Shown here piece after piece: positions 41,935 to 50,136 of a DNA stretch of 64,000 nt. The notes under the pieces are model-generated. The model was not told where the DNA came from. It made no database searches and was given only the letters and a program-made list of their open reading frames with translations. Position numbers and translations under genes: made by a program. This DNA comes from Fibrobacter sp. UWB4 (GTDB lineage Bacteria > Fibrobacterota > Fibrobacteria > Fibrobacterales > Fibrobacteraceae): the NCBI RefSeq assembly GCF_002210345.1, contig NZ_MWQI01000001.1, positions 1 to 64,000 on the forward strand, in the 5' to 3' direction. Every line of letters begins with the position of its first letter. Position 1 is the stretch's first letter.

Positions 41935-41997
41935 TGGTACACCGATTAGTGGACCACCGAATGGTGAACTATTTGGTACACTAAGTGGTGAACTTTT
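41935..41997 (+). promoter_or_regulatory. Five TGGnnnAC boxes phased at 12 bp, upstream of ATPase gene
   Basis: Octamers TGGTACAC (41935), TGGACCAC (41950), TGGTGAAC (41962), TGGTACAC (41974) and TGGTGAAC (41986). The last four start exactly 12 bases apart. They end just before an AT-rich -10 region (TATATATATTATAG, 42004 on). They look like iterated binding sites. Confidence 0.6.
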
Positions 41998-42031
41998 AAA
42001 AAATTATATATATTATAGCTAGAGGTTTACT

Positions 42032-43156
42032 ATGGCTGATGCTTTTATATATGGAGCCTCCGTAGAGGGAGATAACTTTACGGATCGTGAAGAGGAAACA
42101 AAAAGGCTTAAGGCTAATTTTGAGCATGGCGTTAATACCTTGCTTATTTCGAACCGACGGATTGGCAAGACGTCCTTGGTTCGTCATGTCAAAAATTTGG
42201 TCAATAAGAAAAAGGTATCTGTTGTTTACCTCGATATTTTTGATTGTCGTAGTGAATACGACTTCTATAATAAACTTGCGGCTGCAGTACTTCAGCAGAC
42301 TTCGTCTAAACTGGATTTGTTCTTGCAAAATGTCAAGACTTTTCTTGGACGTGTATCTCCAAGAATTACCCTTAGTCCAGACCCTACAGCGGATTTTTCC
42401 GTTTCGTTAGGGATTACGCCAAAGGAATATGCACCCGAACAGATTTTGCAATTGGCTGAAATTATTGCAAAAAAACAAGAAAAGCATATTGTTGTTTGCA
42501 TAGATGAATTCCAACAAATAGGTGAATTTCCTGAGTCTGTGACTGTTCAAAAAAGACTTCGTAGCGTGTGGCAGTTGCAGCAAAATGTTTCTTACTGCTT
42601 ATTTGGTAGCAAAAAACATTTAATGACCAACATCTTTCAGAATAAAAGCATGCCTTTTTTTCAGTTTGGTGATGCTATCTATCTTGGCGTTATTCCAGTA
42701 AAGAAATGGGTGCCGTTTATTTGTAAAAAGTTTAAACAGCAAGGGCTTGTCATTAATGAAGAATTAGCGGCTCGTATATGTAATGAAGTTGAAGGATATT
42801 CCTCTTATGTACAGCAACTGGCGTGGCTTGTGATGCTAAAAACAGAAAAGGAAGTAACTTCTAAAATTGTAGATATCGCTGTTACGGAGCTTATTTCTCA
42901 AAACGCGGCTTTGTTTATGCAGCAGACTGAGGGATTGACAAGCTATCAAATGAATATGCTTCGAGCTCTTGCAAGCGGAGTCCATAAGGAATTTACATCA
43001 AAGAATGTTATGGATGAATTTCGCTTGGGAACAAAATCAAACATTACTAAAGTAAAGAAAATTCTCATTGATCGAGATTTGATTGAAATGCGGGAATCTG
43101 GATTATTTATAAGCGATCCTGTATTTCAAATGTGGTTTAAAAGGTTCTGCTTGTGA
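42032..43156 (+). CDS. STAND-type/archaeal-ATPase-family AAA protein
   Basis: A 374-residue P-loop ATPase. Walker A is ISNRRIGKTSLV (about residues 40-51; the usual first Gly is Asn), Walker B is HIVVCIDEFQQIGEF (near 150-160), and a sensor-like FGSKKHLM follows. The C-terminal third (LTSYQMNMLRALASG..., FTSKNVMDEFRLGTKSNITKVKKILIDRDLIE) looks like a winged-helix domain. This organisation matches the archaeal ATPase (PF01637-like) family, whose biological role is mostly unknown. AGAGG precedes ATG 42032. The gene is markedly AT-rich compared with its neighbours, suggesting transfer. A damaged copy of its 3' end lies 160 bp downstream. Confidence 0.78.
   Translation: MADAFIYGASVEGDNFTDREEETKRLKANFEHGVNTLLISNRRIGKTSLVRHVKNLVNKKKVSVVYLDIFDCRSEYDFYNKLAAAVLQQTSSKLDLFLQNVKTFLGRVSPRITLSPDPTADFSVSLGITPKEYAPEQILQLAEIIAKKQEKHIVVCIDEFQQIGEFPESVTVQKRLRSVWQLQQNVSYCLFGSKKHLMTNIFQNKSMPFFQFGDAIYLGVIPVKKWVPFICKKFKQQGLVINEELAARICNEVEGYSSYVQQLAWLVMLKTEKEVTSKIVDIAVTELISQNAALFMQQTEGLTSYQMNMLRALASGVHKEFTSKNVMDEFRLGTKSNITKVKKILIDRDLIEMRESGLFISDPVFQMWFKRFCL
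43123..43155 (+). repeat. Direct repeat, copy 1 (3' end of ATPase gene)
   Basis: 33 bases ending the ATPase gene (codes FQMWFKRFCL). They match 43284-43316 at 29 of 33 positions. Confidence 0.65.
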
Positions 43157-43283
43157 TTTCTTTTTGAATTTTTGGCTTGCAAAATTTTTTCAAACAGCAT
43201 TCCCGTCCAATCCAATGCTTGGCTTTTTTGGAGCGGCATTACTATCTATTGCTCTTTGGTTAATTATAGTATTAGTTAGGAAA

Positions 43284-43316
43284 ATTTCAAATATGGTTTA
43301 AATGGTTTTGCTTGTA
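43284..43316 (+). pseudogene. Remnant of a second ATPase gene copy (3' end)
   Basis: 29 of 33 bases equal the 3' end of the ATPase gene; the matching frame would read FQIWFKWFCL. The rest of the copy is not visible. The 130 bp between the copies hold only a short frame (43215-43301, MLGFFGAALLSIALWLIIVL...) coding a possible 28-residue membrane peptide with no ribosome-binding site. Confidence 0.45.
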
Positions 43317-43357
43317 TTTTTCTACTTTTCCAAGCGTAGATAAAAAAAGGAATTATT

Positions 43358-43849
43358 ATGGACAAAATTTATCGTTCTGGTATTGGTTTTGACGTTCACA
43401 AGCTGGTGGAAGGCCGCAAGTGCATTATCGGCGGCGTGGACATCCCGTACGAAAAGGGCTTGCTCGGCCACAGCGATGCTGACGTGCTTTTGCATGCGAT
43501 TAGCGATGCTTTGCTCGGCGCTGCAGGCCTCGGCGACATCGGCACGTACTTCCCGGATACGGACCCGGCATTCAAGGGCGCTGACAGCTTGGAACTTTTG
43601 CGCAAGGTCGGCGAAGAAGTTAAGAAGGCTGGCTACGAAATCATCAACATCGATAGCATTGTGATGTGCGAACGCCCGAAGGTGAACCCGCACAAGGAAC
43701 AAATGAAGGCAAACATTGCCCGTGTGCTCGGCCTCGACGTAAAGCAGATTGGCATCAAGGGCACGACGACCGAAAAACTCGGCTTTACTGGCCGCGGCGA
43801 AGGTATCGCAAGCCAGGCCGTTGCGATGGTTGCAACGAAGGCTCAGTAG
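43358..43849 (+). CDS. ispF: 2-C-methyl-D-erythritol 2,4-cyclodiphosphate synthase
   Basis: A 163-residue enzyme of the non-mevalonate isoprenoid pathway; it cyclises CDP-methylerythritol 2-phosphate. The metal site is in IGFDVHKL (Asp, His) with a third ligand in the [10 protein letters not shown] segment; [18 protein letters not shown] and the C-terminal [20 protein letters not shown] are diagnostic. Length is normal (about 160). AAAGGA precedes ATG 43358. A terminator follows, so it is probably transcribed alone. Confidence 0.96.
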   Translation: MDKIYRSGIGFDVHKLVEGRKCIIGGVDIPYEKGLLGHSDADVLLHAISDALLGAAGLGDIGTYFPDTDPAFKGADSLELLRKVGEEVKKAGYEIINIDSIVMCERPKVNPHKEQMKANIARVLGLDVKQIGIKGTTTEKLGFTGRGEGIASQAVAMVATKAQ

Positions 43850-43896
43850 TAGTCCGCTGGTGTCAAACTAAATTTCCTACTAAAAATGTAAGCTTC

Positions 43897-43932
43897 CCCC
43901 CTTTGACGAATCAGAGGGGGATTTCTATTTTT
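43897..43932 (+). terminator. Terminator of ispF
   Basis: A 10-bp stem CCCCCTTTGA / TCAGAGGGGG (one G-T pair), tetraloop CGAA, followed by ATTTCTATTTTTT. Confidence 0.9.
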
Positions 43933-44020
43933 TACATAGTTCTAAAAAACAGAAACAACTACGTCTCGAATCCGGACTAGCTGAAAGGCAGCGACGATGA
44001 CCCCGGTAAGAGGCGCTTTT

Positions 44021-44036
44021 ATAGGATTGACCTATG
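44021..44036 (+). promoter_or_regulatory. Small hairpin covering the start codon of the Na/Pi symporter gene
   Basis: ATAGG (44021-44025) pairs with CCTAT (44031-44035), enclosing ATTGA; the ATG is 44034-44036. It could mask both AGG and the start. Upstream (43940-44012) is GC-rich with another small hairpin (GCTG-AAAGG-CAGC), but I recognise no riboswitch. Confidence 0.3.
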
Positions 44037-45743
44037 ACTCTTATGATTCTCAAGATGATCGGTTGCCTCGCTCTCCTTATGTTTGGCATGAAGACGATGA
44101 GTGAAGGCTTGCAGAAACTTACTGGTGGACACCTCCGTACTGTTCTTGGAACTATGACCAAGCATAGGCTTGGTGGACTTCTTACGGGTACTGCCGTTAC
44201 TGCTGCTGTGCAGTCTTCGACTGCGACTACCGTCATGACTGTTAGTTTTGTGAACGCTGGCTTGCTTACTCTTAGGCAGGCCATTCCTGTTATTATGGGC
44301 GCAAATATCGGTACGACGGCAACGGCGTGGCTCATGTCCATCTTCGGATTCCAGTTCAACATGAGCAGCGTGGTGTGGCCCTTCTTTGCGCTTGGCATTG
44401 TGCTTACTTACGTCCGCAAGAATAGTGTCAAGAGCTTTGGCGAATTTGTGTTCGGCTTCTCGTTTATGTTCCTCGGGCTTACGACACTCCGTGAAAACGC
44501 TGTGGCGATGGACCTCTCGCATAACCAGACGATTATTGATTTCTTTGCCTCGACGGGCGGCTACGGCATCTGGAGCACGCTTTTGTTCTTGCTTTTGGGC
44601 GGCATCCTTACGATGTGTGTGCAGTCTTCGGCGGCCATCATGGCGATTACGCTTATCCTCTGCTCTAGCGGCGTGCTCCCGATTTACCAGGGCATTGCGC
44701 TTGTGATGGGCGAAAACATCGGTACGACGGTCACTTCGAACTTGGCTGCACTTTCGGCAAGTACGCAGGCTAGGCGCGCGGCTTTGGCGCACATGCTCTT
44801 CAACATTTTCGGTGTGGTGTGGGTGCTGATTTTGTTCCACCCGTTTGTGAACATGGTTTGCCATTTTGTTGGCTTTGACCCGAATTTTGTGCCTCAGACA
44901 CAAGAAGAAATCGCTCAGGCAGGCATTCGCGTGACATACGCACTTTCCGGATTCCATACCGCATTCAACCTTTGCAACGTGCTGCTCCTCATCTGGTTCA
45001 TTAAGCCGATGGAGACGCTCATCTGCAAGATCATCAAGGAAAAGGAAGATGGCGAAGACTTCCGCATCAAGTTTATCAGCGGTGGCCTCATGAGTACGGC
45101 AGAACTTTCTCTCTTTGAAGCTCGCAAGGAAATCAACGTCTTTGCAGAACGCACTCTCAAGATGTTCCGATTCTTGCCGGACCTCCTCAAGATGAAAAAT
45201 GAAGAGGACTTTGTAAAGCTGTTTGCCCGCATCGAAAAGTACGAAGGTATCAGCGACAGGTTTGAAATTGAAATTGGTGAATACTTGAACAAGGTCAGCG
45301 GCGGTCGCTTGAGTATCGAAAGTAAGACGATGTTGCAATGCATGCAGAAGGAGATATCTGAAATCGAAAGTATCGGCGATGCTTGCTACAACATGGCTCG
45401 CGCCATCAACCGCAAGTTCCATCTTGAGGAAGATTTTACCGAGGAACAGTACAGCCGCATAGAAAACATGATGAAACTTTGCGACCAGGCGCTAGTGCAG
45501 ATGGTGGATGTTATCGAGGACAAGCCGCATACGAAGGCTTCGAATACGATGACGCTTGAATTTGAAATCAACGATTACCGCAAGATGCTCAAGGACTTGA
45601 ATATCGAAGATATCAATGCGCAGCGCTACAGCTACCAGATTGGCGTGCATTACATGGATGTGGTGAACGACTGCGAAAAGCTGGGGGACTACGTGGTGAA
45701 CGTCGTCGAAGCGCACGTGAATCACAGATTGCTCGGAAAGTAA
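44034..45743 (+). CDS. Na+/phosphate cotransporter family protein (NptA/PNaS type) with PhoU-like C-terminus
   Basis: A 569-residue protein. The membrane part (about 1-330) contains the two inverted QSS repeats of the family: VQSSTATTVM with GANIGTTATA, and VQSSAAIMAI with GENIGTTVTS. Residues ~345-569 are helical and PhoU-like (LFEARKEINVFAERTLKMFRFL; GDACYNMARAINRKFH; YMDVVNDCEKLGDYVVNVVEAH). Such proteins import phosphate with sodium or act as regulators of phosphate exit. The PhoU part may gate transport. The start ATG 44034 has only AGG upstream. A hairpin terminator follows. Confidence 0.88.
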   Translation: MTLMILKMIGCLALLMFGMKTMSEGLQKLTGGHLRTVLGTMTKHRLGGLLTGTAVTAAVQSSTATTVMTVSFVNAGLLTLRQAIPVIMGANIGTTATAWLMSIFGFQFNMSSVVWPFFALGIVLTYVRKNSVKSFGEFVFGFSFMFLGLTTLRENAVAMDLSHNQTIIDFFASTGGYGIWSTLLFLLLGGILTMCVQSSAAIMAITLILCSSGVLPIYQGIALVMGENIGTTVTSNLAALSASTQARRAALAHMLFNIFGVVWVLILFHPFVNMVCHFVGFDPNFVPQTQEEIAQAGIRVTYALSGFHTAFNLCNVLLLIWFIKPMETLICKIIKEKEDGEDFRIKFISGGLMSTAELSLFEARKEINVFAERTLKMFRFLPDLLKMKNEEDFVKLFARIEKYEGISDRFEIEIGEYLNKVSGGRLSIESKTMLQCMQKEISEIESIGDACYNMARAINRKFHLEEDFTEEQYSRIENMMKLCDQALVQMVDVIEDKPHTKASNTMTLEFEINDYRKMLKDLNIEDINAQRYSYQIGVHYMDVVNDCEKLGDYVVNVVEAHVNHRLLGK

Positions 45744-45751
45744 TCGGAATG

Positions 45752-45777
45752 GAGCCGCAGGGAATGCGGCTCTTTCA
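45752..45777 (+). terminator. Terminator of the Na/Pi symporter gene
   Basis: Stem GAGCCGCA / TGCGGCTC with a five-base loop, followed by TTTC; the T run is short. Confidence 0.6.
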
Positions 45778-45843
45778 ATATTTTTATATTTGTAATTTAG
45801 TAGGTGACCTTGGCCTTTTTAGGGGCGAAAAAAGGAGGGCTAT

Positions 45844-47757
45844 ATGAAAAAAATCATGGCGTTGGCTTTTGCCTTGTTCTTTGCGGTAGCAAATGCCGCT
45901 GAAACTTACGTAGCTTCGGAAAAGATCACGCAACAGGTTCTGTCAGGGGAACTTTCCCAGACCGTGTATGCTGGCGATGAAATTAAGCCGGTTACGATTC
46001 TATATGAAAATACTGGCCTTGGCGAAGATGCTGTACCAGAATATTCATCGACGAACTTTTTGGAAAATTTTGGATTGTCGAAAAGGTGGGTGGGCTCTAG
46101 ATGTGAAATTGCGGGAGAGATGAGAGATGATATTCCCGCTGGTAAGTACAATGCATTTATCGTCGTCCAGGACAATGAAGGCAAGTTCGCTGAGACTGAG
46201 TTCGAGTTCACTGTGCTGGAAAAAGAAGAAACGTTGTCTTTAAAATGGAATAAAAGTAGCGGTGACGTGAATCAGGAAGTCACTGCGGGTAAGTCTATTA
46301 CACCTATCGTTTTCGATTACGAGGGATTAACAAGTTATAGCGTGAGTGGACTCCCGTCTGGACTTGTAAAGAATATTGATGAAAAAAAACATAAAATCAT
46401 GATTGTCGGCTCTGTAAATAGCGATGTAATGTCTGGTGATTATGAATACAAAGTCACTGTTAAGAACGACCAAGGCGATGAAAAGAGCATGTCGGGAACG
46501 ATTGTTGTGAAAAGTGGCAAGGCTCGCACATCAATAAAACTTCTTAGTGAAAAAGCAAGACAGGAAGTCCTGGCGGGCAATGAGATTGAGCCTGTCGTGT
46601 TCGAGTTTGCAAATGTTCATGTCGATGAAAGTTTATCTTCATTTAAGTTCGAAGGATCGTTAAAAGGATCGTTTGCGTATAGTGTAGAAGGAAATAAGCT
46701 CACGTGCAGTGGAACTGTCGATGAGAATTTGAAGGGTGGATTATACACGATAAGAATTATTGCAATTGGTGAAAATAACAATGATACCGCTTTTGCAAAC
46801 GTTGATGTGATTCATAAGTCTGTAGAGACGAAGGTATATGTCATTGAAAATGAAACGCAGTCGCTGACTGCCGGCGATTCTATCAAGCCGATTGTTTTCA
46901 AGGTAGAACATGGCTCTAATTGTGAGCTTACGAATTTTCCGGGTGGTTACGGGCTTAAAAAAGATGGTAATACGGTGACTATTACAGGGTTGGTTGAAGA
47001 AAATGCTAAGGGCCCGTATGAAGTTGTGCTTACAGTCACTGGTGCCGACAACAATGCGAGTGCAAAGGCGACGATTAATGTAGCAGCTGGGGTTATGTCG
47101 TTCGATGTTATTGAAGGTAGCGATAATCAAACGGTTGTTGCTGGCCAAGAGATTGTTCCGATAGTTTATCAGTACAACCATGTGCAAAACATTGATGGTA
47201 AGGGTATCCCCCAAAATTTGAAGGTGGAACAAGATAAAGAAAAGAAGCAAGTTAAGATTTATGGTGCTGTGGATTCTAAATCGGCAACCCATGAATATAC
47301 TTATTCGTTTGAATTGACGGATTATTATGGAGAAACAAAGACAGTAACGGGCAAGATTAATGTTGTGCGTGAATTGAGCAGCTCTAGCGTTGCGGCATCT
47401 TCGAGCTCAGAGGCGACATCTTCAAGTTCCGCGAAGTCTTCGTCTAGCTCTGCAAAGCAGTCCAGCTCTAGCGAAAAGGCCGAATCCTCTTCGAGCGAAA
47501 AGACTACTAAGATTGTGACTGTGGCGATGAACAGCGTGAAGTTTGGCTATGCAAACAATGCGCTGACGGTTGCGGTGCCCACATCTTCGATGGTGCATGT
47601 GCAAGTGTTCGACTTGACCGGTCATCTGGTCGAAACGTTTGCGGAATCTGTGAATGGCACAAAGAGCATTAGTCTCGCTCATTTGAACCGTGGCAATTAC
47701 CTTGTACGAGTCGAAAGCGATAGCCAAATGCGTACGGCAAAGATTGCTGTGAAGTAA
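45844..47757 (+). CDS. Secreted five-repeat protein with Ser linker and T9SS-like C-terminal domain
   Basis: A 637-residue protein with a signal peptide (residues 1-18, ANA/AE). Five repeats of roughly 97 residues each begin with a motif like Q-V-AG-I-P-V: SQTVYAGDEIKPV (about 38), NQEVTAGKSITPI (142), RQEVLAGNEIEPV (239), TQSLTAGDSIKPI (338) and NQTVVAGQEIVPI (428); each is probably an Ig-like beta sandwich. A ~45-residue serine-rich linker (about 515-560) is followed by a ~75-residue C-terminal domain (VQVFDLTGHLVETF, GNYLVRVES, TAKIAVK) resembling type IX secretion sorting domains. It is predicted to be a surface or secreted protein of unknown binding target. GGAGG precedes ATG. Confidence 0.78.
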   Translation: MKKIMALAFALFFAVANAAETYVASEKITQQVLSGELSQTVYAGDEIKPVTILYENTGLGEDAVPEYSSTNFLENFGLSKRWVGSRCEIAGEMRDDIPAGKYNAFIVVQDNEGKFAETEFEFTVLEKEETLSLKWNKSSGDVNQEVTAGKSITPIVFDYEGLTSYSVSGLPSGLVKNIDEKKHKIMIVGSVNSDVMSGDYEYKVTVKNDQGDEKSMSGTIVVKSGKARTSIKLLSEKARQEVLAGNEIEPVVFEFANVHVDESLSSFKFEGSLKGSFAYSVEGNKLTCSGTVDENLKGGLYTIRIIAIGENNNDTAFANVDVIHKSVETKVYVIENETQSLTAGDSIKPIVFKVEHGSNCELTNFPGGYGLKKDGNTVTITGLVEENAKGPYEVVLTVTGADNNASAKATINVAAGVMSFDVIEGSDNQTVVAGQEIVPIVYQYNHVQNIDGKGIPQNLKVEQDKEKKQVKIYGAVDSKSATHEYTYSFELTDYYGETKTVTGKINVVRELSSSSVAASSSSEATSSSSAKSSSSSAKQSSSSEKAESSSSEKTTKIVTVAMNSVKFGYANNALTVAVPTSSMVHVQVFDLTGHLVETFAESVNGTKSISLAHLNRGNYLVRVESDSQMRTAKIAVK

Positions 47758-47776
47758 AAAAAGCTTGAGTATGTGT

Positions 47777-47806
47777 AAAAAGGCTCCGCAGTAGCGGAGT
47801 CTTTTT
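47777..47806 (+). terminator. Terminator after the five-repeat protein gene
   Basis: Stem AAAAAGGCTCCGC / GCGGAGTCTTTTT with loop AGTA (one G-T pair). Confidence 0.85.
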
Positions 47807-47821
47807 ACATGCGAGACTTGG

Positions 47822-47859
47822 ACTGGATTCTTCGCGGCTATTCGCCACTCAGAATGACG
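47822..47859. repeat. TCATTCTGA-type dispersed repeat
   Basis: ACTGGATTCTTCG...CTCAGAATGACG, matching the ends of the repeat at 13047-13209. Confidence 0.6.
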
Positions 47860-47966
47860 TAGAAGCCGAGAGTAGCGAGAATGCTTGCATTCTCATTACC
47901 GAGGCGCCCCAGTCAAGCCTTGAAAAGGAATGACGTAGAAGCCGAGAGTAGCGAGAATGCTTGCAT
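47852..47966 (+). repeat. Two perfect 39-bp direct repeats
   Basis: 47852-47890 and 47928-47966 are identical (GAATGACGTAGAAGCCGAG...), offset by 76 bp. They overlap the end of the previous repeat. Confidence 0.8.
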
Positions 47967-47976
47967 AATAGTCGAA

Positions 47977-48067
47977 GTTAGAAGCGAGTATAGCAAGGCC
48001 GCAGACCCCGAAGCCGTATATAAATACGGCGAGTGGGTCGAGAACGTCGCTAGACGACGCTTCTAAC
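47977..48067. repeat. Large nested inverted repeat between convergent genes
   Basis: Outer arms GTTAGAAGCG (47977) and CGCTTCTAAC (48058) are perfect over 10 bp. Inside, GACCC/GGGTC and GCCGTA/TACGGC pair as well, and GTCG-CTAGA-CGAC makes a side hairpin. It ends five bases before the XPB gene's stop codon. Confidence 0.75.
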
Positions 48068-48071
48068 GAGA

Positions 48072-49847
48072 CTATGCTCTTGCGGCGAGTTCCTCGGGCG
48101 ACCTCATGAGAATATCCCAGTCGCCACGCTTGATGATTTTGTAGGCATAGCCCTGTTCCGTGAGGAACAGCTGGCGGTTCATGGCGAATTCCTGTTCCTT
48201 GGAGTCCTGCGTCACGATGCTGTAGAAGTGGGCGGCGCCGCCGTCGCTCTTCGGGCGCAACACGCGGCCGAGGCGCTGGGCTTCTTCCTGGCGGCTTCCG
48301 AACGTACCCGAAATCTGGATAAGCACGTTGGCGTCCGGCAAGTCGATAGCGAAGTTACCGACCTTAGAGACCATGAGGTTCTTCTGTGCGCCCGAACGGA
48401 ATGCACCGTAAAGCTTTTCGCGTTCCTTGTTCGGAGTCTTGCCCGTAATCAGCGGAATCTGGAGGTCTTCGGAGAGCGCTTCGAGCTGGTCGATGTACTG
48501 GCCGATGATGAGTACGCGGTCGTCCGGCTTGCTGAAGTACTTGAGCAGGCGTTCGACGATGTCTGTCTTTTCGGGGTTCGTGCTCGCAAGCGTAATTTTG
48601 TCGCGCACCGGAGCAAGAGCGTACTTCATCTTGAGTTCCGGATCCATCGGGATGCGGATTTCGTTACAGTCGGCAGTTGCAATCCAGCCCTGGGCTTCCA
48701 AGATGCGCCACGGGATATCGAACTTCTTGGGGCCAATCAAGCTGAACACTTCGGTTTCCTTGTGGTCTTCACGGACGAGCGTTGCCGTAAGGCCCAGGCG
48801 GCGGGTGGCCTGCATTTCGGTACTCAGGCGGAACACCGGAGCCGGGAGCAAGTGCACTTCGTCGTAAATCATGAGGCCCCACTTTTCCTGGCTGAAAAGC
48901 GGGAAGTTTGCAAGTTCCTTCTTGACCTCTTCTTCGGTCATTTCCGGTTCCTTGCCTTCCTTGTTTTCGTCGCCCTTCTTGGCGCGCTTGCGTTGCGTCA
49001 AGATCTGGTAGGTGGCAACCGTCACCGGGCCGATTTCTTTCACTTCGCCAGAGTATTCCTTGACCTGGTCGAGCGTGAGATTCGTCTTGTCGCAGATTTC
49101 GCGGATCCACTGGCGGGATGACGAGATGTTCGGTGTCAAAATCAACGTCTTAGTTTGTACTAAGGCCATTGTGGCAAGGCCAATCACAGTCTTACCGGAA
49201 CCGCAAGGTAGAACGATCACGCCGGAACCGCCCTTTTCGCTACCGCTGGCGTAGAACACCTGTGCGGCATCCTTCTGGTAATCGCGGAGCTTGAACGGTT
49301 TGCCTGAAACGGTTGTTTCGCGGAGCTGGATGGGGAGCGGGTCGCCAACGGTGTAACCGGCCAAGTCTTCGACCGGGAAACCTGCGTTGGTGAGGACCAT
49401 CTTCAGGTGGCCGCGGCGTTCGGGGTCAACAACAACATGCGTATCGTCGATGTATTCGATGATGAACGGTTCCACGTCCTTCAACTTGCAAATTTCGAGG
49501 AACATTAATTTGTCATCAGATTCCATCGTCAAGCGTCCGTCTTCTTTTTTGAGACGAAGCAAGCCGTAACGAGCCATGTAGTCTTCGATTTCCGTGACGA
49601 CCGTCGGCGGAATGGGGTAGCGGCTCTGGCTCTCGAGTCTTTCGAGGACTTCGGGTGCGCGGAGGCCTGTTGCGGCAGCGTTCCACAAGCTCAAATGAGA
49701 AATCTTGTAAGTGTGCAGGTGCTCTGGGCTTTTGACAAGCTCTGTAAAAGGAGCGATTGCATCACGTGCGGTAGTGTAATTAGGATTATCGACCTCGACC
49801 ATAATTTCGAGGTTACTTTGTACAATAATTGCGCCATTCGGATTCAT
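48072..49847 (-). CDS. XPB/Ssl2-type DNA repair helicase
   Basis: A 591-residue superfamily 2 helicase resembling bacterial XPB. An N-terminal damage-recognition-like region (about 1-180) precedes the helicase core: Walker A VLPCGSGKTVIG near residue 215, the DEVH box IYDEVHLLPAPVF near 325, RRLGLTATLVREDHKE (motif III) and the second RecA domain ending in the arginine-finger motif EEAQRLGRVLRPK. XPB unwinds DNA 3' to 5' in repair. The ATG at 49847 has no Shine-Dalgarno; a TAAATT hexamer ends nine bases upstream, giving at most a very short leader. Confidence 0.9.
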   Translation of the reverse strand: MNPNGAIIVQSNLEIMVEVDNPNYTTARDAIAPFTELVKSPEHLHTYKISHLSLWNAAATGLRAPEVLERLESQSRYPIPPTVVTEIEDYMARYGLLRLKKEDGRLTMESDDKLMFLEICKLKDVEPFIIEYIDDTHVVVDPERRGHLKMVLTNAGFPVEDLAGYTVGDPLPIQLRETTVSGKPFKLRDYQKDAAQVFYASGSEKGGSGVIVLPCGSGKTVIGLATMALVQTKTLILTPNISSSRQWIREICDKTNLTLDQVKEYSGEVKEIGPVTVATYQILTQRKRAKKGDENKEGKEPEMTEEEVKKELANFPLFSQEKWGLMIYDEVHLLPAPVFRLSTEMQATRRLGLTATLVREDHKETEVFSLIGPKKFDIPWRILEAQGWIATADCNEIRIPMDPELKMKYALAPVRDKITLASTNPEKTDIVERLLKYFSKPDDRVLIIGQYIDQLEALSEDLQIPLITGKTPNKEREKLYGAFRSGAQKNLMVSKVGNFAIDLPDANVLIQISGTFGSRQEEAQRLGRVLRPKSDGGAAHFYSIVTQDSKEQEFAMNRQLFLTEQGYAYKIIKRGDWDILMRSPEELAARA

Positions 49848-49911
49848 AGAGTGCCAAATTTAGTTATTTAGGGCGGGTTTCGCAAGTCGTACGTTTTTGC
49901 TGAAAATCTTA

Positions 49912-49944
49912 CAAAAAAACTCCCCGGACTTGTATCCGAGGAGT
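49912..49944 (-). terminator. Terminator of tRNA-Thr
   Basis: On the minus strand ACTCCTCGGA - TACAAG - TCCGGGGAGT followed by seven T. Confidence 0.85.
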
Positions 49945-49950
49945 CTTTCG

Positions 49951-50023
49951 AGCCGCCCAGCAGATTTGAACTGCCGACCTGCTGATTACGAATCAGCTGC
50001 TCTACCAGCTGAGCTAGAGCGGC
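49951..50023 (-). tRNA. tRNA-Thr (anticodon CGT)
   Basis: On the minus strand a 73-nt cloverleaf: acceptor stem GCCGCTC with GGGCGGC, D arm GCTC-AGCTGGTA-GAGC, anticodon stem GCTGA/TCAGC with loop TTCGTAA (anticodon CGT, reads ACG), and T arm GCAG-TTCAAAT-CTGC. CCA is not encoded. A terminator follows, so it is transcribed leftwards, toward the XPB gene. Confidence 0.95.
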
Positions 50024-50136
50024 GAGCGAAGACAAAGATAGTAAAACAATGATTTCTTGTCAAGATTTACTGACAACCTTTATTTTTTTTTCTATGATTG
50101 GTTTACGAGAAAATTTTAAACATGGAAGCTTAACAT

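Noticed and set aside
43215-43301. 28-residue membrane peptide as a toxin gene
   Set aside because: It has one hydrophobic segment but no ribosome-binding site, promoter or antisense RNA features; more likely debris of the decayed second ATPase locus.
43940-44033. Riboswitch in the leader of the Na/Pi symporter gene
   Set aside because: Small hairpins are visible, but the conserved cores of the riboswitch classes I know are not; only the start-codon hairpin is kept at low confidence.
47852-47966. CRISPR-like direct repeats
   Set aside because: Only two copies, 39 bp, with a 37-bp gap that itself looks like repeat sequence, and no cas genes; not a CRISPR array.
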